Position numbers and translations under genes: made by a program
Shown here: positions 12,610 through 25,440 of the stretch, one piece after another
How the letters are laid out: the number at the start of each line of letters is the position of its first letter
How positions within the stretch are numbered: the first letter of the stretch is position 1
The notes under the pieces: model-generated
The model's database searches: none
What the model was told of the DNA's origin: nothing
Seen by the model: the letters and a program-made list of their open reading frames with translations, nothing else
Assembly (NCBI GenBank): GCA_026874595.1
Contig: CM049310.1
Location: forward strand, 90,155,556-90,219,555
DNA from: Sipunculus nudus
Taxonomy: Eukaryota > Annelida > Sipuncula > Golfingiida > Sipunculidae
Reading direction: 5' to 3'
DNA length: 64,000 nucleotides

Positions 12610-13620
12610 ATGATTTATTTAGAAACGGAGTTATATTCGCTGCATTAGAATAAGGAAGGTGAAAAGCATCTTCGAAAAGGTTTAAAAAGTGGTGTATCAG
12701 GATTGTTTGATAGAACTTGAAAAACAGTTGGTGAATAATATCATGTAAGCTTAAAATGGAGAACAACATTTTGTGTGATATCAACTCAAAAGGCGCACAA
12801 TTAAGTTCCAAACTGAAATGGATTGAGCCTAGTGAGAAAAACACTTCATATTTGTTGGGCTTAGAGATATAAAAATAATAATGAAGTGTATCTCGGTTAT
12901 AAAAAAAAAGAAGAAAAAAACATACTTTTGATGATATAGATGAAATAGTGAATGAAATGTATAATTATAATTCATAATTATACAAAAACATGGTGAATTT
13001 GTAAAAGGAAAGTACGATACATTGATGGAGGATACAGTTGCTCCTCAATTATCGGATAATGACCAAATGATATGTGACGGGGGAAGTTACTGAAGAGGAA
13101 TTCAATGAATTACTCAAATCTAGGAATTCAAGTCCTGGAACTGATGGGTTTTGGCAAGTATTTTAATAAATGTTTTGGAGTAAATTACAGCATGTTGTTG
13201 ATTCATCGATTTATGCTCTTAAGGTTGGCAGATTATCAGCTTCTCGAAGGAAAGGTATCATTATATTGTGATATGAATATTTTAGACCTTTTACATTAAC
13301 GTGTACAGATTTTGAACTTTTGGCATGCAAAATATTAGAAAAAATATTTAAAATGTTTGCAAATACTGACGAAACTGGCTATATAAAGGGCCGTAGAATA
13401 TTTCAGATTACTAGATTTATTGAAGATATTATATGGTACGCACAGCAAAATAAAATATCAGGTATTCTTCTAGCATTAGACCATAGCAAGGCTTTCGCTA
13501 GCCTCAAAAGAAATATAATATAACAATGTTTAGAATCATACAATTTTGGGTATAATAATTTTAAATGGATGAGGCTCCTTTATTACAATACGCAAATATG
13601 TGTGTCTATGCCAGTTTCTA
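12610..13620 (+). mobile_element. LINE (L1/Tx1-like) ORF2 relic with reverse transcriptase motifs
   Basis: Plus-strand reading at 12780-12868 gives SKGAQLSSKLKWIEPSEKN, the linker motif preceding the RT domain ('GA..RSRAKW.EEGEKNTKYF'). At 13080-13150 come SPGTDGF-type residues. At 13360-13523 come ETGYIKGRRI, RFIEDIIWYA and LLALDHSKAF, which match 'QTGFIKGR', 'IR.I.DII' and 'LLLFLDFEKAFDS'. Frames shift several times, so it is inactive. Confidence 0.7.
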
Positions 13621-13629
13621 GTGTTTCAT

Positions 13630-14310
13630 AATAACACATCTCTAAATTTCGGTCATAAATACAAATCTGAATAATAACACTTCAAGAGTATGTTACTTTA
13701 AAACGTGTATTAAGACAAAACATCTTTTATCTGACCATCAATGTGAAAACTCCAGTTATTTACTTTCTGACAATATGTTATGACTTCTAAACAATAGTGA
13801 CCTATAAAAGAATAAAAATATATATATATAATGGTATATTAAGAAAAACACTAAACTATAATTGAAAGCAGAATAAGAAGCAAGTCGGGCGACAGGCCTT
13901 GCACTAGTCATCCTGTATACACGTGCCATGGTTCGTTCACCGAAAATCTGTTATTATGAGCAAAAACACATGGAACTATAAACATAGTCTAAGTTTGCAT
14001 CGAGCATCAGGGAAAATTACATTTTCCGCAGTTACAGTCATAGAAATAGAAGCAACATGTCCGCTCCATGGACCATCAGTTATTGGCATTTAATATAAAA
14101 TGTAATCAGGTAATCTGCCTTATTATTTGGTAAGAAGGGACACTAATGGTTGATAATGTTTAATTATCCTACCAGAGTTCTCTGACAGTTAGAGTTCAGG
14201 ATCTAAAGAAAACTTCAGCTTCATGACCGAAGACATGCCTGTCCTTCTCTAACAGCTGGGCAGAAAAGGAAAAGATGAACCATAATTACCTAAACAAAAA
14301 TAACTTTAAA
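13630..14310. other. Anonymous AT-rich DNA
   Basis: Nothing recognisable apart from a short (AT)n at about 13818. Confidence 0.4.
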
Positions 14311-14314
14311 ATCA

Positions 14315-14458
14315 CCACCAGGTGGCGCTATCTTGTCGTCCCGAAAGACTGACAATGTGTCAAGTGATATATTAGTACAATAATTACCACCAGATGGCAG
14401 CACTTCTCCCCTCTTAGTACGATCATAATTAAGTCATGTGAAGACCACTAGATGTCAG
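14315..14458 (+). promoter_or_regulatory. Cluster of three CTCF-type motifs in one orientation
   Basis: CCACCAGGTGGCGC (14315-14328) and CCACCAGATGGCAG (14387-14400) fit the bilaterian CTCF core CCASYAGRKGGCRS at every position. CCACTAGATGTCAG (14445-14458) differs at one core G. All three point the same way, with starts 72 and 58 bp apart. CTCF binding is an inference; a short dispersed repeat carrying the same core is the alternative. Confidence 0.45.
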
Positions 14459-14469
14459 TATGGCACAGT

Positions 14470-15020
14470 TCAAAATATAACTCAGTATGTGCACCATGTA
14501 TGTACACCGCCTATATAAAAATAAATAAGATAAATCTTAGAAAGCTGCATTAGGATAGCAAATTTCAAAGCAATGTATGGATCAATCATCGTAATTTTTT
14601 TTTCATTATTAAAACATGCGAGGGGTTACCTGTAGGTTGTCGAAGACTTTTCCTTATGAGGCATCCCTGACAGAAAGTGGTAGGAATTGTTAATAAAACC
14701 ATGATCTAAAGAAATGGAACCATTGATGATCGATTTTTAATCGATTGTTGAATGCATATTTGAGAACACCGTAAAATCGGCTGTATAAAATCATACATGA
14801 AATATTGACAAAGTAAATTCAGTCTGACTGGTACATCACGCTGAGGGGTTAAGGTAAGAGCAGGAATGTAGACACTTGATCGCAGCCTATAGTTACTTTT
14901 AATGCTGTTTGATATTTTGTGTCCCCTATTTCTTATATCTTTCACAAATCTGGAATATAATTTCTTAATAAAAAAAAGGTGAAGGTGAGGGTTTATAGTT
15001 TGATTTCACCGACAATGTCA
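14470..15020. other. Anonymous AT-rich DNA
   Basis: Nothing recognisable. Confidence 0.4.
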
Positions 15021-15029
15021 GTCTCATCC

Positions 15030-15322
15030 GACTTTACTCTTTGCCTTCCTGGTCTTTCGGGCCTGTTCATTCTTGTGACTTTCTCGGCCCCCTGGGGCGC
15101 ATACAACCGAAGCTGCCATATTAGGCGCTATAAGGTTATTCGTTCTACATTTGCCTTCCTCCCATGACCAGTACCCATTCGCTCCTGGGTCGAGAGAGCG
15201 CACCCTTGTGGTAAAGACTTTGCCTAGGAGTCTTAGCGCAGACGGCGGTCAGAACGGGACGCGAACCCACGACCCTGCGGTCACAAGTCCAGCGCTCTAT
15301 CTATTACGCCACCACGCTCCAC
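15030..15322 (-). mobile_element. tRNA-derived SINE
   Basis: The reverse complement of 15322-15245 has tRNA-like internal promoter boxes: a box A-like 'ggcgtaatagatagagcgc' and a box B 'gtgggttcgcgtcccg'. A GC-richer, non-tRNA body follows toward 15030. No clean cloverleaf or 3' end supports a functional tRNA. Confidence 0.55.
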
Positions 15323-15329
15323 AAATAAC

Positions 15330-16120
15330 ATAACTTCTTAGCCTGAATCTTCATAAATGTCTGTGAACGATAACGCAAGCATAAGCGATTTATTCAATGG
15401 GAAACTCTAAGAACTATTACACCAGTGGGCGACAGCGGTGCGCTTGTTCCTCTGGTTTGGTTACACCACTGTGTGTTTAAACACTGAAATTTCTATTTTA
15501 TGTCATAATATGGCAAGCTATTACAGATCATGGATAATAAAAAAAGTGGAATAACGTAGGGTAGCCTAAATAGGAAAACAATCTAGGAGAACACAGAGCT
15601 GGTACTTCGGGTTAGTGGGCGACAATAGGAGACAGCACCAGTTTAAGGACGGGAAATTTGTGATGTTTGTAACATTAATCATGTGAAGTTTGATTATACT
15701 CTCCAGCTACTACAGTACCGTACTGTATCATAACAAGAACATTGTTTATTGAATTATCACTTGTTTTTAGTCAAAACTACGATGCCAATTAATTCAAGGA
15801 ACATCGATCTAATAGACGTAGTGGAGACAGTACCCAAGATGTGCATCGTGGTATAAGTCTGTACTTTAACGTGAATATAACGTAAGAACAAAAGGACACA
15901 CGCACTTGGCATTTTAGGTGGGTTATGGCATTTCAAAGATTATGATATTTCAGTGCATGAAGAAGTGGAAATTTACAATGCATACCAAGGTACCAGTAAG
16001 AGTCCTTAATTTATTAAAGTTAATAAATATTTCAATTCCCCCATCCTCAATTTGATAGGAAGAACGTGTCCCCGTACGAAATTCTCCCTCACCAAGAGCT
16101 ATTGGTATCTCCCGCTGAGT
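15330..16120. other. Anonymous DNA
   Basis: A phrase 'agtgggcgaca' occurs near 15424 and 15614. Nothing else is recognised. Confidence 0.4.
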
Positions 16121-16122
16121 CT

Positions 16123-16128
16123 CTCCCT

Positions 16129-16196
<68 letters not shown>
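16123..16196. repeat. Compound (CT)n(AT)n microsatellite
   Basis: A CT run passes directly into an AT run of about 18 units. Confidence 0.9.
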
Positions 16197-16199
<3 letters not shown>

Positions 16200-16699
16200 A
16201 AATAGGTATGAAGTCCTGCCTACAGATATTTAAGTTTGTATGATAAGGAAAAATGAATAAAAGAATATTTGCAGGTAAGTCTGAACCTATGCTGCATAAA
16301 TTTAACTGATATTCATTTCAGGACTAAGTGCATTTTGTATATTCTGTCTGGTTACAGATTCATCACATTCATATTTCACGAATAAACAGTACACAGTCCT
16401 TTTCACTTCTAATGAGAAATGTATTATCTCCAATTATCTTCATTATATGAACACGATTATGGACTTTCAGATGTTCAAAAGGGTAAAAAATGTTCAAAAA
16501 GTTAAAACATAACACTTTTTTGTTCAGGTTCTTAAAGGCACGCTTGGTTTCAAGGACGTCAAAAAATGTTTATTAAGGGTAAATTGCTGTAGAATTCATG
16601 GAGAATTAGGGAAAGTTTTTGGAAATCTGTTTATGGCGTTGAAAGTTAAAACACCGATTTAAACAAGAATCCCTGCATAATTATTTTAGAGCCATCAAT

Positions 16700-18950
16700 G
16701 TAGGCTCGCTATTGACAATATGACACTCAAATGTGAGTTCGCAAATTTGATGACATTGATTAGGAACTGTGAAATGGTATTCAAAATATTAATAATTAAA
16801 GCAATATTTATAAAGTTGATCATAACTTTGAAAAAAAATTCCGTCGCTGTGCTAATATATCGATGCTATTATGGAAAACTAAGATAATAATATGATACTA
16901 CTTATATCATAAGTTAAAACATTTTATTTTAATACTACAATCAATACCGCTTTTAAAATATGAAAATAAAATGATTCAGAGTATAATCTAATCATATTAT
17001 TGTTAAAACATTAGAACATTGGTGGACACAAATACGGGGTCTGAGTCATGCCGACACAAGGAATAAGAGTTGATATCAGAAAAGTAAACTGCTTGTGACA
17101 GCGGGACACGTGTCGCTTTAACCGGAAATGACGAGCGGCTGGCATATCAGTGCTGCCGCCCTGGTGGACATAACGGAACTAAGAGATCTAATTAAAAAAA
17201 AGGACCAATCAACGATGTAATCGATTTACTGATCTGACCAATAGTGCAGACACTAACTAAAATTCAGTAATTCTATAATTCGGCGGCTTTATAAATGCAG
17301 GGACCTAAAAGAAAGCTTCATTTCATCATATTTACGACATGTAAAAGGAATGGAATGAATCCGCGATTTTTGTAAATATCACTTCAATAGGTTATAGAAG
17401 GATCGTTCGAGACCCTGTCATTTACAAATTAGTATGTCACGTTGTAGTACAAGGGAACAGGGTGATTTTATGATCTTTACTTTATTTGCATTAAAATCCA
17501 GTAAAAGACCCCAGTTTAGTTGGCATTTCGAGAGAACACCATCATTTGAGGCAGACGTGACAGATGGTTTAATTTTCCACCTCGTTATCCACTTTGCAGA
17601 CACTATACTAGCCTGGCTAAGTCGATGCTATGGTTAAGAATTAAACCCTCCCACAAAAAAAGCAATCAAACTTGCCCTAGCTGTGTTGCAACTAAGAAGA
17701 GATACCGCCGCCTCGTGGCAAATTGTATCACTAAAGTGCGGGTCTCTGTCCACCTGTTTCATCGTCTGATGGGGCCACTGATTATTGACGGTCAGCGCCA
17801 CATATCATCGTCTCGCTGAACTACTGTCTTTTCATGTGACGTGACCAGTCCCAGGTGGTCTTTCCAAAAATGTATTCAAAACCACATGGTTCCGTTAATC
17901 ATCGCCCATTGAAGGCTTCCAGCTGGCTACTTATATTCTCAATATAAGTCCGTCGAATATATTGAGTTTATTAAGTCTTTAAAAAAATAACCCTCAGCCT
18001 CACTTTTAACAGTAGGTACAAACAGTACCGCAAGTCCGCTTGGCACAACTTGCGGTAAAAGCCTTTAAGGTGTGTCACAGGTTGCATGCTTAATCCCATA
18101 TTTTTTAACGATTTTTTTATTTGATTCAGTGTTCTTACCTTGTTTTGAACCTTCCCCGGGTCAGTAGAGTCCTGTTACCATAAATCCCTGCAAAGTTTTA
18201 AAGATTTCTCTGAGTGCAGTGGACCATGTGAGACCCAGCCTTTCAATACGTTGTGTATTTATTGGGTTCATAGTTGTTTTTTTTTTCTTAGCAAGAAGTC
18301 ACTTTTATGCTCCACTAATCACAACACTCGAAGTGAGGATAATAATTTGTATATGCAAGCCGTAGCTGGTCTATGAACCTGAACTGAAACGTTCATCTGT
18401 GAGTTGAACCCACTTAGAGTGGAGAAATCCAGGAAAACCAGCCACCACCACTGCTTATCTCTGATGCAATATTGGTGAGCTTATTACAGTTTTCCTTATT
18501 GTATTATAAAGAAACTGTATTGTACCCTCGGTAAAGAACTTAACTGGCAATAATATTTCATAATTATCATTATTTCATTAATTTGTGGCATTCCCTAATG
18601 TATTTAATAAGAACAAATCCTCTTTCCACATTATTGTACATCATGTTCATTGTGTTTTTTTTTCAATTGGGATTACGGCTTTTCTTCATTAGATCATTCT
18701 AATCTTAATTATACTTTCATCCTTATTCAATTGACAGTGACACCAATAGGCGTGGATTTATCCTTTAAAAATAAAAAAGAAGATGTTCATGAATAATGCG
18801 CAATTATATAAACGGATCAATAACTTATACTGAATTGTTTTTGTAATTTTCGTATGTAGGTTAACATTTCTGAAATAAAGGCATTGCCACGCGATAAAAA
18901 AGTTACCCCTGTCTGATGCCCATTGGTAAGGCTAACCTTACAAAGTGACG
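16700..18950 (+). repeat. Duplicated segment, copy C
   Basis: It matches 22600-24560 (for instance 'tatgacactcaa' at 16719 and 22605, and 'accctcagcctca' with 'cagtaggtacaaacagtacc' at about 17990 and 23702). It also matches 51230-52740 (for instance the 'gacacgtgtcgct' block at 17103 and 51309). It is therefore a third copy, in the same orientation, of a unit also present at 22600-25140 and 50960-54190. Confidence 0.75.
17290..17637 (+). pseudogene. Decayed copy of the unrecognised two-exon gene tail (copy C)
   Basis: 17551-17637 retains a 28-residue reading plus TAA matching the terminal exon at 51697-51783 (shared phrases ADVTDG, LVIHFADTIL and WLS.CYG). The acceptor here reads ttgag rather than tttcag. 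The preceding exon, about 17320-17430, is broken: ATG TAA stands where the other copy has ATG AAG, and little of the rest aligns. I therefore call it a pseudogene. The function of the family is unknown to me. Confidence 0.6.
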
Positions 18951-20940
18951 GACCGGGTTTAACCTGATAAAGTCAATATGGTGTGTCTTTTTAAGGCGTA
19001 TGGATTGTATGGGCACTCAGGCACACAAGATAACACAGGGCAGAGCTAAACAACGAGGAGTTATATTAAAATAAGACAAAGGTTCAAATTCAAAACCACC
19101 TACCAGATAGGATCCTAGCCTGTTATGCTTCACCCCATATTAAATACACTGTTTGCACACTAAAAAACTCTTGTAAAGACAGGGTACGCTATATACAGTC
19201 TCTATAGCTCTGGGCATCCTAAACTGGCAATACTAGACATCAACAGGTGGTACTTGACCCCGACCAGCAGCACTCTTCTGGACACCTGCTGGCAGCAGAT
19301 TCTGGATACCTATTCTCAATTTCTTGTGTATACATTTAGGCGATATCTTCAGGTTTCACGTGAACCCAGTGAAGAAGACCTATCTTTTATTTTTGTTAAT
19401 TAACGTCAAATTGTCTCATCCTTTGAAATGCAACAGGTACTCTGCAGCTGATAAATAATAAAGAAATAAACAGTGGAGAAAACTAAATCCTTTTTAAATG
19501 TATTATGGCAATAATTTGACAGTGTTCCTCGCTTAAATTTAAAACATCCATATCCCATAACCGATTAAACTTTATCTTATCAGATAAAGGCAATGTATGG
19601 TCTCCGCCCTCCTGCTATTCATTAAATACATTGGTTTGCTCACTTGGTTTCAATAATAAAATGTAAACTATATTTTTTATAATATATTACCTTATTTCAT
19701 TTACTTATGTTGTATTTTATGATAGGAAAATGATAACATATCACTACTGTGACCTTACATCGCTGGTTCCAAAAATGTGTGGAATAACGCAAAAAGGTTT
19801 GGGATCTCCACTGATTAAGAGGTAGAGAAGCCCAACGGACATTGAAAGGTCATGGGTTTGATTCCGAACCGGAGTGAACACCTTATTCTGTGTATTAATG
19901 TTTTATCTTAATTTTAACCTAATTAAAAGGAGATTATATACTACATCTTTACTATATCTCGAAATTATGACCAACAAAGGTAAAATATTGGTATTCAATT
20001 TTTACGACATAGTATTTGCAACTAAAGGTATAATACAGGTTTAAATGGCAATGTTTAAACTGTGTTAGTCCTATTCATTAATTACATTGATATCTCAAGA
20101 TTATTAGGGGGAAACTATCAGGAGAAAACCATTTCCAAGGATATTTATTACACTGTAATTATGCATACGTAATTGTTTATTAAATCAGCAAGTATGCAAT
20201 GTTATACAGATTAAGCTTATTATCAGCTTCCTTGTGTAAGAGACAAGTTGCAGTATAAAGTAGTACTATTTTAATGTATAATTAGTTCAATTGTTCATCC
20301 AGTGGATTCGATTCAATGTCTGGATATAACTTGGGATGAAACCAGTATAGCCATGTTCATAGTGCTCGCTTCGCTTCTTTTAGGTAGTGTAAACTTATAA
20401 CCACCACCAAAAGCAGATGTAGGATGTATGTCTAGGTAAAGCGAACGTATTACAAATCTCATAATATATTCATATAACACACGTCCCTACACAATAATTA
20501 TAAATATGTATTTTTTGCAGAAAGAGAACTCAATATCTGGAAGACAAAAATTTTTCACAATAAATGATAAGGTTGTGCGATTTGTTTAAAAGCTTTTTGC
20601 ACATGTGAGCACATGCTTTCTGAGAGAGTTCAAATACCACAGGGTTTTTTTTCTCTGTCTTATTGTACGTAGACGTACACACACAAAAATATCTGGTAAT
20701 AAGATTATTCGATAAATGTTATGGTTTGGTTGTAACTGTCGTGAATACTTACAGTTTTTGCATCGGTCGAAGGAACGTAGAATCACTATTACGACATTTT
20801 ATAAAGACTTGATAAAGAGATAATTGAAATTTTGATAAAAACAATGCTGAAGTGCTTGAATTATACAAATGAGACAACCATCCACTGTATTTGGTCATTT
20901 TCTCTGAATAACAAAGAATTTCATGTAAACCCCCTTATTT
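18950..20940. other. Anonymous AT-rich DNA with one tRNA-like module
   Basis: No gene recognised. See the separate tRNA-like entry near 19816. Confidence 0.4.
19816..19885 (+). mobile_element. Degenerate tRNA-like (SINE head) sequence
   Basis: It has 'ttaagaggtagagaag' (box A-like) and, 30 bp on, 'catgggtttgattccgaac' (box B-like). It cannot form a convincing tRNA, so it is probably a SINE fragment. Confidence 0.4.
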
Positions 20941-20953
20941 GAAGCATTGACAG

Positions 20954-21274
20954 GTGCACCAGCCAAAAAAATATGACAGACACAAGTCACGTGATAGTTT
21001 TGTACCTAATGGTGGGACCATCTGGCCTAATTGTTCATTAATTATAAAGAATGATAATTTGATTCTTAAGTTCAACAAAAAGGCAACTGTAGAAATAAGT
21101 ATTTCGTTGTTCGAACAACTACCCAGCAAAGGCACACAAATGATAAGTAATCATTCAATGGAACTCACTAGGGTAATGTCGATTAAATATAGTTTCGTAA
21201 AGATTCTTAATGCTCGATTAGAAGACAATGGAGTCAACTCATGTACTCCAGGGTTGTCTGACGGTGTAACGTAA
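20954..21274 (+). pseudogene. Ig-like V-type domain exon, copy A (truncated)
   Basis: A 106-residue open stretch contains GGTIWPNCSL (B-strand Cys) and, about 70 residues on, VKILNARLEDNGVNSC, which corresponds to the 'ED.AVYTC' F-strand signature of Ig-like domains. Its partner at 48841-49151 carries the better-preserved PEDTAVYTCTAE. Here the reading ends at TAA (21272-21274) soon after the second Cys, whereas the partner's frame runs 16 codons further to TAA. The initiator Met shown is arbitrary; an exon would start after an upstream acceptor that I cannot place. Such domains occur in secreted or surface recognition proteins. Both copies carry lesions, so I call this a pseudogene fragment; a terminal exon with a shortened tail is the alternative. 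Confidence 0.5.
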
Positions 21275-21599
21275 GCTCCAAATGAAGACATTTAAAGCGT
21301 TCCTGTTTTAGGTGTGTAAATAGTTATTTACATTTGATAAAATATCCTACCTGTTCTATATGTCATGTTAAACGAGGGTATGTCAGAATTTATGTCTTAT
21401 GTTACAGAGAACATGGATGAATTGTACTTGTAAAAAGATTTTAGGCTATTTAATAAGTTTTGTTAAATACCTTTTAATACCTTTGTTTATATTTTTGATG
21501 AATGCTAACTTAGCTATGTATATGCACATTTAAAAAAAAATTACTTTGGACTACATGACAGGGCAGTACCACACGCTTCCTCAATTTTTTTTTATTCTA

Positions 21600-21855
21600 G
21601 TGGAAACTAGGCCCGGTGGCTAATGCACTTGTGGGCCCAAGGTGGCTGATGGTCAAAATAACTGGGTCATACTACCGAGTATTCCTCGAAAAGCACCTGA
21701 TTTGTGAGTGAAACGCGATCACTGGCACGGCACTCCCATAAAGAGTGCAGAGCTCTCAACGTGAAAAATCTCACCACTTCGTCAGAGATTCAAACTCGCG
21801 AACTCCTGACTTAAAGTCTTGGGCTCTACCCCTGAGCCACAGACGCCGGTTTACT
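21600..21855 (-). mobile_element. tRNA-derived SINE, copy 1
   Basis: The reverse complement begins with 'gtggctcaggggtag' (box A) and 'gagtttgaatctc' (box B). Its body contains 'gtgccagtgatcgcgtttcactcacaaa', here summarised by 'gcgtttcactcacaaa'. The same body recurs at 41141-41385 (+) and 49430-49630 (-). The 49430 copy lies in the same relative place behind the Ig-like exon, so that insertion predates the duplication. Confidence 0.65.
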
Positions 21856-21943
21856 TTTTAATTCTATCCCTTTCCATGGCGAACAAAAAAAAGTCAGTAT
21901 ATGAATAGCCAACTTTGTTTTCGCTGGTTTGTCCTTTATATAG

Positions 21944-22596
21944 TATACGTCAATTAGCAGCTGTTAAATGTGGTTGAAATCTGACACATGTCGTTTACAG
22001 TAATACGTCAATTAGCAGCTGTTAAATGTGGCTGACATCTGACCCATGTCGTTGGCTGTAATACGTCAGTTAGATGCTGTTAAATGTGGCTGACATCTGA
22101 CCCATGTCGTTGACTGTAATACGTCAATTAGCAGCTGTAAAATGTGGCTGACATCTGACCCATATCGTTGACAGTAATACGTCAATTAGCAGCCGTTAAA
22201 TGTGGCTGACATCTGACCCATGTCGTTGACTGTAATACGTCAATAAGCAGCTGTTAAATGTGGCTGACATCTGACCAATGTCGTTGACTGTAATACGTTA
22301 ATTACCAGCTGTAAAATGTGGCTGACATCTGACCCATGTCGTTGACTGTAATACGTCAATAACAGCTGTTAAATGTGGCTGACTTCAGACCCATGTCGTT
22401 GACTGTAATACGTCAATTAGCAGCTGTTAAATGTGGCTGACATCTGACCCATGTCGTTAACTGTAATACGTCAATTAGCAGCTGTTAAATGAGACTGACA
22501 TCTACCCATGCCGTTAACTTTAATACGTCAATTAACAGCTGTTAAATGTGGCTGACATCTGACCCATGTCGTTGACTGTAATACGTCAATTAGCAG
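21944..22596 (+). repeat. 58-bp minisatellite, about 11 copies
   Basis: The unit is about 58 bp, with 'taatacgtcaattagcagc' then 'tgttaaatgtggctgacat' and 'ctgacccatgtcgttgact'. Starts fall near 21946, 22003, 22061, 22119 and so on to 22583. Most units contain CAGCTG. The array is head-to-tail and well conserved. It is absent from the corresponding place in copy B (after 49640). Confidence 0.9.
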
Positions 22597-22599
22597 ATA

Positions 22600-22962
22600 T
22601 GACACTCAATTTTGAGTTCTCAAATAGGATGACGTTAATAATTCACAATATAAATAATTAAAGCAATATTTATAAAGTTTATAATTACCTTGAATTGAAA
22701 CTCAGTCACTGTGCTAGCATAATGGTGTTATTAAAGACAATTAAGAAAATATATTTGCATTTATTGACACTACTAATAACATAAGTTAAAACATATTATT
22801 TTAATAATACAATCAATACACTATTAATGTATGAGTATTAAAAGATTAAGAATATAATCCAATCATTACGTGTTATATTATTAACAATAACATTTATAGT
22901 AATTACGAATTAATTAGTGAATGCAGTGATGGCCAGGATAAAAGTAAGAATTATATTATTAA

Positions 22963-23020
<58 letters not shown>

Positions 23021-25140
23021 GGTAGTAGAAATAGTAGTAGCAATAATACATTTTAAAATCAGCTCGTAAAGAAGGTTGGATATTTATTTAATCTTTTATA
23101 TTTGGCGAGACCAGACCGACGAGATTTATAATAAGCTCAAAATACGCAAGATTATGAACTATGAACAGTGGAAAAAAAATTTAAATATATTTTTTTCTGG
23201 CGATTTTAATATTCATGGTATACTATCAGTGCAAAAAAAGCCAAATAAATCTCTCCGAAATTTCTCGAGCTCTTTGTGAGTTGTCCGACTTTTGACATAC
23301 ATATTAGTTCATACATACATATCATTTAATTAGTTATGTGAATGGTACCGATCCTATAGTATTACCAGCAGATATTCCAGTGCAGTTTTAACAGATTTGT
23401 CATCCATGGGTCTTTTGCTATTTATATATACCTTATATACGTCTAACTGCCTCGTTAAATTTTCTTTGCAACAAACGAAGTCGCCTTTCGCCGGTTGTAA
23501 GTCAAAAACATATGGTGAAGGAATGACATGAGCATTATATTGACAGGCGACGCTGGCCACTGTGTCAGCTGCCACAGCCTTCCCGTTCGACAACCCTCAA
23601 CATGGTTCCTCCCGTCATCACCAATTGTTGGCTTCCAGTTGGCTACTAATATTCTCAATGTTGTTAGGCCGTCGAAAATGTTGCGTCCAGTAAGACTTAT
23701 AACCCTCAGCCTCAGTGGTAGCAGTAGGTACAAACAGTACCGGTAGTTCGTCTGGCACAACTGGCGGTACAACCCATTTCCATGCTTAACCCACATTTCT
23801 ACATGCATTTTTCATTTTATTTATTTTTCTTACCCTGTCCTGTACTTTCCCAGGGCCAGTATATTTCTGAAACCATAAATCCCTATTCGGTTTAAAGTTT
23901 TCTCTGAGTGCAGTGGACCATGAAAGATCCAGATTTTCAATGCCTTGTGTATATGTGGGTTCATAGTTGTTTATTTTTTTTCTGAGCAAGAAGTAACTGT
24001 TATGCTCCAGCAATCAGACCACTCGAAGTGAGGCTTTTTTGTATATCTGGGTGCATAAAGATTTATGTGTAAAGGCCGGAGTTGGTCTCTGAACCTAGAA
24101 TTAAAAGGTTAAGATGTGAGTTGAACACATTTGGTGTGGCGGAATCCCAGACAACCGGCTGCCACCACTACCTAACACTAATGTAATATTGGTGAGCATG
24201 TTACATTTTTCCTTATTGCATTGCAAAGACACTGTATTGCAGTAGAGAACTTAATTGGTAAAAATATTTCATTGTAATCATTATGTCATTTACTTGTGAC
24301 ATACCTTATGAATTTATTTTGTCTTAAAACAAATCCTCACTGGGCATAATTGTACTTCATGTTCTCTAGTAGGATTTTGAATTGAGGTTATGACTTTCCC
24401 TCATAAGATCATTCTTATCTTAAAGATACTTTTATTCTAATTCAATTGACAGTGGCACCAACAGGTCGTGGATTTATCCTTAAAAATGAAATATAATGGA
24501 TAATGCGCAATCATATAAACTGAAAATAATTTATACTTAATTCTTGTTGTAACTTTCATATATTGGTTAACATTCAGTTGTTATATAACCCATACAAAAT
24601 CTAAATTAGTAACCTGCACTAATTGCTTTAATTAATTTTACCTCGAAGTCGTGAAGCCTGGATTCCTAAATATTTTCTGCTGTATCTTAATCCGGTATTC
24701 CAAAAACTTATCATCAACATATCTATTACTGGTATCACAAAGTAAATAACAGCACATGGGTCAGATAAAATTTTTGGTAGCGATTCTGGCGATATTTTAT
24801 TGACATTTTCATGAGTTAAGTATATTATGTACATGCAGACCCCCGTAGCTTGTGTTACCTCTAATACTGCGGTGGAATTGGCATGGATGACCGTCAATTA
24901 TCTCAAAACATGGACATCACATCACCATTCGTATTAGAGACACTGTTAATAAAATATTTGAGTTATGATATATTGGTTGATGTTCCAAGTACGGTGTGTA
25001 TCTATTGAGCGGTTTGACTTGTTTAAGCAAGGAGAGACTGGCCAAGGCTACTAAGGGTAAAGGGGGACCATTTTGAAACCCCAAACGTGACACCTAGCCA
25101 ACGAGTACGAAGCCTTGAAGGAGTACATGATCCTTGTCAT
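22600..25140 (+). repeat. Duplicated segment, copy A'
   Basis: It matches copy C (16700-18950) at its left part and copy B (50960-54190) over most of its length, up to the 'ttgagcggt' block at 25005 versus 54055. The two-exon gene tail seen in the other copies is missing here; the corresponding interval (about 23030-23380) holds unrelated AT-rich DNA. Confidence 0.7.
22955..23021. repeat. (TTA)n microsatellite
   Basis: About 20 trinucleotide repeats. Confidence 0.9.
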
Positions 25141-25390
25141 TCAGATGAAACTTCAATGGTGCTAAATATGAAATCTATATTATTTCAGCTGAATTTTTAT
25201 GAATACGTAATCTATAGATCGAAGCGGCGGTTGTAGTACTCTTCATCAGAAACTATATGAAATAGGCATCCAGTCAGGAATTTAAGTTAACTCACCATGA
25301 CGACACAGATTAGGTCAAACACACCTCACTATGATATAAGTTTGTCACTTCACTCAGGTAACACAGTGATGGCACACGTGATAGCATCGT

Positions 25391-25440
<50 letters not shown>

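Noticed and set aside
15245-15322. Functional tRNA gene (also at 19816, 41141 and 59547)
   Set aside because: Box A and box B are present, but acceptor stems do not pair well and SINE-like bodies follow at least two of them.
21944-22596. CRISPR-like regular repeats (also 35335-36540 and 37160-37545)
   Set aside because: Units are contiguous without unique spacers, and the window is eukaryotic; these are minisatellites.
23076-23279. ORF with a 'SGDFNIHG' phrase reminiscent of LINE endonuclease
   Set aside because: Only a few residues match and no neighbouring endonuclease motifs are seen; too weak to call.
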